A DNA stretch of 5,748 bases from Pseudomonadota bacterium. Lineage in GTDB: Bacteria > Pseudomonadota > Gammaproteobacteria > Steroidobacterales > Steroidobacteraceae. Below are positions 1 to 5,144 of the stretch, in pieces. The notes under the pieces are model-generated. The model did no database searches and was not told the origin of the DNA. It saw only the letters and a program-made list of their open reading frames with translations. The first letter of the stretch is position 1; each line of letters opens with the position of its first letter. Made by a program: the position numbers and the translations under genes. The stretch is from positions 1-5,748 of the forward strand of contig JAKBCE010000162.1 of the NCBI GenBank assembly GCA_021808195.1, in the 5' to 3' direction.

Positions 1-19
1 ACGCGTTGGTCACCCTCGG
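1..19. other. Left flank of the insertion sequence, unidentified
   Basis: These 19 bases lie outside the left TG end of the insertion sequence. They are too short to assign to a gene. Read on the minus strand they should continue the interrupted receptor and begin with a copy of the bases next to the right end (ACTGAAG on the plus strand). They do not: the left flank ends in CACCCTCGG. What this stretch belongs to cannot be told from the window. Confidence 0.5.
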
Positions 20-31
20 TGCAGGATTTCC
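20..31 (+). repeat. Left terminal inverted repeat (IRL) of the IS21 element
   Basis: TGCAGGATTTCC matches the reverse complement of 2682-2693 at 12 of 12 bases, and the match stops exactly at the outer T. The TG end fixes the element boundary. Confidence 0.93.
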
Positions 32-120
32 TCTGTTGGGGACCACCCAGTTTCCTCGGTTGAAGACCACCTGATTTCCTGAGCTCGGGACCACCCGATT
101 TCCTCAGTTGGGGACCACCT
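25..120 (+). repeat. Four phased 24-bp repeats at the left IS end (L1-L4)
   Basis: Four tandem units with an exact 24-bp period: 25-48, 49-72, 73-96 and 97-120. Each reads roughly GATTTCCT, then a variable TC/GA-rich core with GTTGGGG, then ACCACC and C or T. The second unit (AGTTTCC..., GTTGAAG) and third unit (GAGCTCGGG core) are the most diverged. IS21-family elements are known to carry multiple terminal repeats that bind the transposase, and these are best read as such sites. The first unit overlaps the terminal inverted repeat. Confidence 0.9.
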
Positions 121-287
121 GCGGAGCGCTATTTGAGGCGCCCGGAGGGCGCCAAAGGTCCGCCAATGACGAGATTTCCGTTGATTTCCTTGGAAGCCGG
201 CACCGTGATGGTCGCCGCCGGTCGATATTGCCGGTCCTTGACGCCGCTCGCGCTACCTTCGTGGCTCCACACGAAGGAGCTGAAGAT
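121..287 (+). promoter_or_regulatory. istA leader: GC hairpin, extra GATTTCC half-sites and RBS-sequestering hairpin
   Basis: This is the non-coding stretch between the left repeat array and the istA start. It holds a perfect 7-bp GC-rich inverted repeat with a 3-base loop (137-143 with 147-153, loop GGA). Two further copies of GATTTCC (173-179 and 183-189), 10 bp apart, match the first third of the terminal repeats. An 8-bp perfect hairpin (CCTTCGTG 256-263 with CACGAAGG 270-277) contains part of the istA Shine-Dalgarno. A TTGACG at 238-243 resembles a -35 box, but no credible -10 follows, so I assign no promoter. Confidence 0.6.
256..279 (+). promoter_or_regulatory. Hairpin sequestering the istA ribosome binding site
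   Basis: CCTTCGTG at 256-263 is perfectly complementary to CACGAAGG at 270-277, with a 6-base loop. The istA Shine-Dalgarno AAGGAG is at 274-279, 8 bases before the ATG, and its first four bases are inside the stem. An alternative pairing (GCTCC 264-268 with GGAGC 276-280) would also cover it. Any transcript entering from outside or starting upstream of 256 would have this site occluded. In IS10 and IS50 a comparable arrangement keeps read-through transcripts from making transposase; the same role here is inference. Confidence 0.6.
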
Positions 288-1850
288 ATGGGATTACGCA
301 GCATGACGGTGCGTCGGTTCGAGGAGATCCGGCGGCGGCTGTCTGAGGGTCGAGGACTGCGCGAAATCGCCCGCGCCCTCGGCTGTTCGCGCGACACGGT
401 GCGCGAGGTCCGAGACGGTTTGCGAGTGTCGCCGGAGGCGCCCAAGACGCTGCCCGATCCGCTGTGGATGCTGCAGGTCGATTGGCCGCCGCTGATCCAC
501 GATCTCGGGCTCGGTCACCCGCTGAAGTTCCTGTGGGAAGAACGGGCTCGGCACCTGACCACGTACTCGAACTTCTGGAAGCAGTTCTACCGTAAGTTCC
601 CGCAGTACCGCCAGGCGAGCGTCACCGCCCGCGAGTTCACCGCCGCCGAGCGCGTCGAGGTCGATTACGCCGGCGACCCGATCGAGTGGTTCGACTTGAA
701 GAGCGGCGAGATTCATCAGGCCTGGGTATTCGTCGCCGTGCTCGGCCTCAGCCAACTTCTGTACGCGCGCGCGGCCGAGGATATGCAGAGCCGCAACTGG
801 CTCGGCTGTCACCGGCGCATGTTCGCCTTCTACGGCGGCGTGACCCATGTGCTCGTGCCCGACTGCCTGAAGCAAGGGGTGCTCAAGTGCCATTTGTATG
901 ATCCGGATCTGAACCCGGCGTACGCCGCCCTCGGCGTGCACTTCGCCACCGCCATCGTCCCAGCCCGTCCCGGCCACCCGAAGGATAAAGCGCTGGTCGA
1001 GAACGGCGTGAAGCTGCTGATGCGCTACCAGCGCTTCCGCTACCGGCACACGCGCCTGACCTCGCTCGCGCAAGTGAACCAGGCGCTCGAGGAGTGCGTC
1101 AAGCGCATCAACGAGCGGCGCCATACCCGCTTCGGTGTCTCGCGCCGCGAGCGCTTCGAGGCGCTGGAACGAGCCGCGCTCAAGCCGCTGCCCGAGGTCG
1201 AGTTCGACGGCGGCGAGTGGAAGGAAGTGACGCTGCATCCGGACTGCTACCTCAGCATCGACGGCGACTATTACAGCGCCCCGCACATCCATCGCCACAA
1301 GAAGCTGCGGGTGAAGATCACCGAGAACCAGATCGAGATCTTCCTCGATCTGACCCGCCTGGCGATCCATCCGCGCAGCCGCCACAAGAGCGGGCGGCGC
1401 ATCAAGATCGACGAGCACTTCCCGCCGAACACCGCGGCGTACTACGAGGCGACACCACAGAAGCTGCTCTCGCAATCGCGCTTCATCCATCCGGATCTGA
1501 ACGCCCTGTTCGTCGAACTGTTCAACGCCGACGTCTACGGGCACCTGCGCCGTGCTCAGGGCTTCGTGCGCGCCTGTACGAAGGAGATCAACACCGCCGG
1601 TCACGAAGCAGCCAGTGTCCGCATCGTCGCCGCGATCGCCACCATGCGCCGCTACAACCGTTACCGCGTTCCGTACTTCCAGGACTTGCTCGCGCAAGCG
1701 CGCAAGCAACCGATCAACCCCGAGTCCGACCGCGAGATCGTGCGTCGGCCCGGTAATCCCATGCTGCGTTACGCCGGCGGCGCCGTTCAGGCCGCCGACG
1801 TCGCTGCGGCTGTTCCCGTAATCAACAACCAGGAGAGTCCTACGTTATGA
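288..1850 (+). CDS. istA: IS21-family transposase IstA (DDE integrase-type)
   Basis: A 520-residue transposase that cuts and joins the element ends, acting with IstB. The start ATG at 288 is chosen because AAGGAG lies 8 bases upstream (274-279); the frame stays open back to an ATG at 108, but that lies inside the repeat array and has no ribosome site. Residues about 10-45 form a helix-turn-helix (REIARALGCSRDTVREV), as expected for an IS-end-binding domain. The DDE core follows, with probable catalytic residues D126 (in VEVDYAGD), D192 (in VLVPDCLK) and E238 (in KALVENG). The usual Asn after the second Asp (PDN) is Cys here. A C-terminal beta-rich region (about 310-360, WKEVTLHPDCYLSID...) is typical of IstA. 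No frameshift or internal stop is present. It overlaps istB by ATGA, which suggests coupled translation. Family assignment is secure. Confidence 0.96.
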   Translation: MGLRSMTVRRFEEIRRRLSEGRGLREIARALGCSRDTVREVRDGLRVSPEAPKTLPDPLWMLQVDWPPLIHDLGLGHPLKFLWEERARHLTTYSNFWKQFYRKFPQYRQASVTAREFTAAERVEVDYAGDPIEWFDLKSGEIHQAWVFVAVLGLSQLLYARAAEDMQSRNWLGCHRRMFAFYGGVTHVLVPDCLKQGVLKCHLYDPDLNPAYAALGVHFATAIVPARPGHPKDKALVENGVKLLMRYQRFRYRHTRLTSLAQVNQALEECVKRINERRHTRFGVSRRERFEALERAALKPLPEVEFDGGEWKEVTLHPDCYLSIDGDYYSAPHIHRHKKLRVKITENQIEIFLDLTRLAIHPRSRHKSGRRIKIDEHFPPNTAAYYEATPQKLLSQSRFIHPDLNALFVELFNADVYGHLRRAQGFVRACTKEINTAGHEAASVRIVAAIATMRRYNRYRVPYFQDLLAQARKQPINPESDREIVRRPGNPMLRYAGGAVQAADVAAAVPVINNQESPTL

Positions 1851-2605
1851 GTACCGCAATCGCCAAGAACCTGATGGCCGAGATGAAGCTCTTAGGTATG
1901 TTCGCCGCGTTCGAGCAATGCCTTGCCGACGCCACGCGTGACCAAACCAGCTACAGCGAGTTCCTCGATACGCTGCTGCAGGCCGAGGCCGATTACCGGC
2001 AGGAGCGCAAGACCGGGTATCGCATCAAAGCCGCCAAGTTCACGCTGCGCCCCGCGTTCGAAGACATCGACTTCACCGCCAGTCGCTCGATCAGCAAAAC
2101 CCAGATCAAGGAACTCTACGGCATGCAGTGGCTTGCCGAGGGCCGGCCCGTGCTGCTGATCGGGCAGACCGGCGTCGGCAAGACGTTCATCGCACAGGCG
2201 ACCGGGCTTCACGCGTGTGCCTGCGGGAAATCCGTCATGTACATGACCGTGACCACGTGGCTCGAAAACGTGGCCCTCGCTCGCTCGAGCGGAACGTATC
2301 TGCGTTACCGCGACAAGCTCGCCAAGCCCGACGTGCTCATCCTCGACGACATGGGGATGCGCAAAATGTCATCGATCGAGGCGCAGGATCTGTGTGAAAT
2401 CCTGGAAGAACGCTCCATCGGAAAATCGACGATCTTCACTACGCAGTTGCCCCTCGATCACTGGCCCGAGGTCATTGCCGATCCCGTGATCGCCGATGCG
2501 ATCCGCGACCGCCTCCAGCACTCCGCGCTCACGATCAACATCACCGGCGAGAGCTACCGCGGCGTCAAAGCCAGAAAACTTGCCAGCAAGAAAAAAGACG
2601 CGTAA
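1847..2605 (+). CDS. istB: IS21-family helper ATPase IstB (AAA+)
   Basis: A 252-residue AAA+ ATPase, the DnaC/DnaA-like partner of IstA that in IS21 helps select and deform target DNA and stimulates transposition. The Walker A motif is GQTGVGKT at residues 106-113, Walker B is DVLILDD at 162-168, a sensor-1-like STIFTTQLP is at 194-202, and a conserved arginine stretch (DAIRDRL) is at 217-223. An N-terminal helical part (1-85) precedes the ATPase core, as in the family. Length is normal. The ATG overlaps the istA stop as ATGA, and AGGAG at 1831-1835 lies 11 bases upstream, so both coupling and direct initiation are possible. The C-terminus is lysine-rich (KLASKKKDA). The frame is intact. Confidence 0.96.
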   Translation: MSTAIAKNLMAEMKLLGMFAAFEQCLADATRDQTSYSEFLDTLLQAEADYRQERKTGYRIKAAKFTLRPAFEDIDFTASRSISKTQIKELYGMQWLAEGRPVLLIGQTGVGKTFIAQATGLHACACGKSVMYMTVTTWLENVALARSSGTYLRYRDKLAKPDVLILDDMGMRKMSSIEAQDLCEILEERSIGKSTIFTTQLPLDHWPEVIADPVIADAIRDRLQHSALTINITGESYRGVKARKLASKKKDA

Positions 2606-2641
2606 GAATCGTCGCCTTCGGCTCCGCCGGTAACCCCTTCA
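2606..2641 (+). other. Short non-coding spacer between istB and the right IS repeats
   Basis: Thirty-six bases between the istB stop and the right-end repeats. They contain only short GC-rich self-complementary bits (GCCTTCGGC, GGCTCCGCC) and no run of T, so no intrinsic terminator is supported. istAB transcripts could therefore run out of the element into the receptor gene in antisense. Confidence 0.4.
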
Positions 2642-2688
2642 CGGTGGTACCCAACTTAGGAAATCAGGCGGTCCCCAACTGGGAAATC
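2642..2688 (-). repeat. Two repeats at the right IS end (R1, R2)
   Basis: Read on the minus strand there are two adjacent units matching the left array. R1 (2688-2666) is 23 bases, one base shorter than the left units, and nearly identical to unit L4 apart from the missing T and one A-to-G change. R2 (2665-2642) is 24 bases. They are inverted relative to the left array, as expected for transposase binding sites at the other end. The end counts are four on the left and two on the right. Confidence 0.88.
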
Positions 2689-4841
2689 CTGCAACTGAAG
2701 TACGACTGGTTCGGATTGGTGCTGGTCAGATACTGCGGACTGGTGCCGATATTCGCGCCCGCACTCATCTCGCTCATCCGCGGCCGCGCCATGGAGCGCG
2801 ATATGCCGAGACGCGCGTCGTAATTGTCCGGGAACGAGAACACCAGGTTCAGGCTCGGCAGATAGCGCGTGAAGCTGGTGCCGCCCGCCAAGGGCAGCAG
2901 CACGACCTTCGACGAGCCGCCCGCAGCGGCGCCCGGCGCCACTCGCGAACCCTCCGAGCTCTGATTCGTGTGCGCGACCTGCAGGCCGAAATTGCCGCGC
3001 AACCCGATGTTCTCCGTGATCGAGGTCTGGATGTTGAACTGCAGGAAGCCGTAGGTATCGTTCTCCTTCACCGTCCACTGCGGCGGTCCCAGCGGACCGG
3101 TATTCGATCCCGTGGTCGGGAAGAACACGTCGGCGCCGCTCGCCAGCAGCGCGTTCGGGTCATACGTGATCTGCGGGCCGATGCCCATGAAGCCCAGGGC
3201 GTCGGTCGAACCCACACCCGCGGGAAGGGGCGCGGTCTGGGTCGGCGTGCAGGTCGGGGTGATGACGTAGCCGCACGCGGCTCCGGGCAGCACCACGAAC
3301 GCCTGGAAGATGTTGAAGTTCTTGTGATGGCGGGCACCGTCCACGCCGAACTCCACACTGGAGATCGGACCGTTCTCGAAGAAGTGCTCGGCGTGCAGAT
3401 TCAGATGCTCGATGTATTCCTCGTTGTGCAACTGGTTGAGGAAGCCCTGCTGAACCAGGCCCGAGCCGGCACCCCAGCCCTGCGGATCCGTGAGCACGAT
3501 GGAGTTCGAAGCGAAGTTGGTCGGCGACGTCAACAGCAACTGGCCGTCCGGCGCATAGCTGAAGTTGACCGTTGCGGAGGGAATCGCGCCGTTGCTAGCC
3601 GGCCCGTCGTAGCCGAACCCGGCATAGGACTCCAGCTTGCCGTAATCGCGCCGGGCGTCGCTCAGGCTCGCGTCGAGACCGGCGGTCCAGTGATCCGCGA
3701 GTTTGACCGTGTTCTTCCATACCGCGTTGTACACGCGGTCCTTATGGCGGTTGTAGTCGTTGCGGATCACCGGATAGACGCCGGTGTACGTGCCGCTCTC
3801 CACGAACCCGTTGTTGGTCGGTCCCACCGCCGCAAGCGTCGCGCTGGACCAGTACAGCGGGAATTCGATGCCCTTGCGTTGGGTGGTTTTATTGTAGTCC
3901 TCGTATGTCAGATCCAGCGTGGTGGTATACGCGCTGGACGGCCGATACTCGAAGGTCGCGAAATACGACTCGCGGTTCCTGAGGCTCGAGTAGTTGTAGT
4001 TCTTCGAGCCGCCGATCACGAGGTTGCCGGCGGAATCGGTCGGGTATCCCCACGGCGCCTCATGCAGATCCTTGGTCGGCAGGGCGTCGATGTCCGCGCC
4101 CAGGGAAATGCCGATCGTGTGGTCGGCGAACTGGTTGATGTAGATCCCGTCGAAATTGTAGCCCTTGTCACTGATGCCGGGACCGGGCATCTGATCCCCG
4201 GGACTGACCCAGCGATAACTCGCGTTGATCGAAGCCTCCCGGTGTGTCATATCGAGCGGGCGCCAGGTTTCCATGTCGACGGTGCCGGCGAGGCCCTGAC
4301 CGATCAGGTCGGCCCGCGGATTCAAGTACACCTTGATGGTCTTGAACATGCCGGGCGGATACTGGCTCCAGTGGATGCCCCGATCCTCGGAGGTGGTCGC
4401 CTGCTCGGCGCCATCCAGGAGTCCGGTGCTGAAATCCTCACCCAGTCCATGAATCGCGACTTCCTGCGGGCGTCCCGAGACCATCTGCATCGCGAGGCCC
4501 GGCAGGCGGCCGAGGGCGCTCGCGATGCTGGTGCCGGGCAGCTTGCCGATGTCCTCGGCGGAGACCGCCTCGACGATGGAGTCGGCGTTCTTCTGGATCG
4601 CGATCGAGTTCTGGATGCTGCTGATGTAGCCGTTGACGACCACCTCCTGCAGCACGTTCTGGTTGGCGACTCGCTTCCGCTCGTTGACGGCGTGCTTCTT
4701 GGTCTTCTTTGGCTGGGTCGAGGCGGACGCCGCATCGCTCTGCGCGGCCGCGAAGGTCGCGATCGGCATCGCGGCGGCAGCGCCGAAGCACGCGGTCGCG
4801 ATCGCCACCTCGAGAATAGTGCGCTTGCGTCTGTTGATCAC
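2664..4841 (-). pseudogene. TonB-dependent receptor, Xanthomonas/Caulobacter type, 3' end cut off by the IS
   Basis: An outer-membrane receptor expected to import a substrate using TonB energy; the adjacent alpha-glucosidase suggests an alpha-linked oligosaccharide. The native part is 4841-2694 (716 codons); then 9 IS-derived codons (CRISQLGTA) and a TGA at 2664-2666. The GTG at 4841 is preferred as start: GGGGGAG (4849-4855) lies 7 bases upstream, and it places the signal peptide correctly (NRRKR, a hydrophobic stretch, cleavage near AAA33). A Lys/Arg-rich linker (45-57) precedes a TonB-box-like LQEVVVNG (64-71). The plug spans about 75-195, with ADSIVEAVSAEDIGKLP, VAIHGLGEDF and LIGQGLAGTVDMETWRPLD. 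Barrel strands follow to ARPRMSEMSAG (685-695), after which the family normally has a GNPxLxP motif and further strands. I estimate 200-300 residues are lost (inference from family length). A barrel lacking its last strands and C-terminal aromatic residue should not assemble, so it is probably non-functional. The coding part is otherwise undamaged, suggesting recent disruption. Confidence 0.9.
2682..2693 (-). repeat. Right terminal inverted repeat (IRR) of the IS21 element
   Basis: GGAAATCCTGCA is the exact reverse complement of 20-31 and ends in CA. The next base, 2694, starts receptor coding sequence on the minus strand. Confidence 0.93.
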
Positions 4842-4848
4842 GAGAACT

Positions 4849-4855
4849 CTCCCCC
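4849..4855 (-). promoter_or_regulatory. Ribosome binding site deciding the receptor start (GTG at 4841)
   Basis: On the minus strand GGGGGAG is followed by 7 bases and GTG. This spacing and the Arg/Lys n-region right after the GTG make it a better start than the in-frame ATG at 4883, which has no purine-rich site at a proper distance and would add 14 polar residues before the signal peptide. Confidence 0.7.
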
Positions 4856-4897
4856 ACGCTGACGAATTGTTCTGACCGGCCATCGATTGGATCCGGG

Positions 4898-4947
4898 TTT
4901 GCGCCAGAGGCCGGGTACACGGACTTGACCGTGGCCGCCGGCGCAAA
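4898..4947 (-). promoter_or_regulatory. Long inverted repeat in the receptor mRNA leader
   Basis: TTTGCGCC at 4898-4905 and GGCGCAAA at 4940-4947 are perfectly complementary. They enclose a second hairpin, CACGG 4918-4922 with CCGTG 4929-4933 around a 6-base loop. Both would lie in the receptor mRNA leader if transcription starts near 4953. There is no T run, so it is not a standard terminator. A role in mRNA stability or translation control is possible but unproven. Confidence 0.4.
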
Positions 4948-4959
4948 AATTCCTCATCA

Positions 4960-4988
4960 ATGATTCGTAACGCACCGAATGAAAGCAA
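4960..4988 (-). promoter_or_regulatory. Candidate sigma70-type promoter for the receptor
   Basis: On the minus strand TTGCTT (4988-4983) and AATCAT (4965-4960) are separated by 17 bases. Matches to the consensus are only 3/6 and 4/6, so this is weak on its own. The position is sensible: a leader of about 110 bases, with the palindromic site 4994-5009 immediately upstream. Confidence 0.3.
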
Positions 4989-4993
4989 GCGCT

Positions 4994-5009
4994 CACATAC
5001 GTATTCATG
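4994..5009 (-). promoter_or_regulatory. Palindromic operator candidate, copy 1
   Basis: On the minus strand this reads CATGAATACGTATGTG, with the perfect 8-bp palindrome ATACGTAT at its core. It matches the second copy at 14 of 16 bases in opposite orientation. A CG-centred palindrome is common among LacI-family operators, and LacI-family regulators often control such sugar loci; which regulator binds is not shown here. It lies just upstream of the candidate receptor -35. Confidence 0.5.
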
Positions 5010-5063
5010 CTCGTACGCTGGGCACCGAGGCGGCCCGATCGCGGGTCCACGCGATTGCGCCGA

Positions 5064-5079
5064 CATAAATACGTATGCG
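5064..5079 (+). promoter_or_regulatory. Palindromic operator candidate, copy 2
   Basis: CATAAATACGTATGCG on the plus strand, with core ATACGTAT at 5069-5076. Its centre is 72 bp from the centre of copy 1, close to seven helical turns, so both sites would face the same side of the DNA. It lies 65 bases before the glucosidase ATG, and its AT-rich left half (CATAAA) could overlap a -10 element of that gene, but no -35 is convincing. Confidence 0.5.
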
Positions 5080-5103
5080 GCAGCACGCCGCTCGTGCGAA
5101 CCG

Positions 5104-5137
5104 GTGTCGAGCTGTGCCACAGTAGGCGTAACGACAC
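5104..5137 (+). promoter_or_regulatory. Stem-loop immediately upstream of the glucosidase start
   Basis: GTGTCG (5104-5109) pairs with CGACAC (5132-5137), and inside it CTGTG-C-CACAG (5112-5122) forms a nearly perfect odd palindrome. The outer stem ends 7 bases before the ATG at 5145, in the place where a Shine-Dalgarno would be expected and none is seen. It may be an operator half-site pair or an RNA structure; function unknown. Confidence 0.3.
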
Positions 5138-5144
5138 GGCAAGC

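Larger units (their letters stand above)
20..2693 (+). mobile_element. Complete IS21-family insertion sequence (istA-istB)
   Basis: A 2674-bp element bounded by a perfect 12-bp inverted repeat (TGCAGGATTTCC at the left, its complement at 2682-2693) with the 5'-TG...CA-3' ends typical of the IS21 family. It has internally repeated terminal sequences at both ends and two genes in the family order: a DDE transposase (istA) and an AAA+ ATPase (istB) overlapping by 4 bp. Both reading frames are intact and the catalytic motifs are present, so the copy looks capable of transposition. It sits in a TonB-dependent receptor gene, with its own genes running antisense to that gene. The length is at the upper side of what is usual for IS21 elements. 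No target-site duplication of 4-8 bp is visible (left CACCCTCGG, right ACTGAAGTA), which is unusual for a simple insertion. I cannot name the specific IS without a database. Confidence 0.95.
4842..5144. promoter_or_regulatory. Divergent regulatory region between the receptor and the alpha-glucosidase
   Basis: A 303-bp non-coding stretch from which the receptor runs left and the glucosidase runs right. It contains the receptor Shine-Dalgarno (4849-4855), a candidate receptor promoter (4960-4988), two copies of a 16-bp palindromic site (4994-5009 and 5064-5079), and possible RNA stem-loops in both leaders. A bidirectional control region fits a coordinately induced uptake/hydrolysis pair. I see no RNA gene here. 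Confidence 0.65.

Noticed and set aside
5..14. GTTGGTCACC resembling half of a terminal repeat, which might move the IS end further left
   Set aside because: It is out of phase with the 24-bp array and has an altered core; the 12-bp inverted repeat ends cleanly at TG on base 20.
25..120. The 24-bp tandem repeats as a CRISPR-like array or plasmid iterons
   Set aside because: There are no spacers, and matching inverted copies lie at the other end of an istAB element, so they are transposon end repeats.
238..243. TTGACG as a -35 box for istA
   Set aside because: No -10-like hexamer at 16-18 bases; the downstream bases are GC-rich.
108..287. A 60-codon upstream extension of istA from ATG 108
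   Set aside because: It starts inside the repeat array, has no ribosome site, and its sequence has no family resemblance; ATG 288 has AAGGAG at ideal spacing.
294..1709. Long open frame antisense to istA (471 codons)
   Set aside because: It is a by-product of GC-rich codon use in istA; its translation has no recognisable domain, and the opposite frame is a clear transposase.
2970..4862. Long plus-strand open frame (630 codons) opposite the receptor
   Set aside because: Low-complexity Arg/Val/Gly-rich translation without domains, fully antisense to a well-supported receptor; not a gene.
4982..4996. AAAGCAAGCGCTCAC as a LacI-type operator
   Set aside because: Only the AGCGCT core is symmetric; the arms match at about half of the positions, unlike the ATACGTAT pair.
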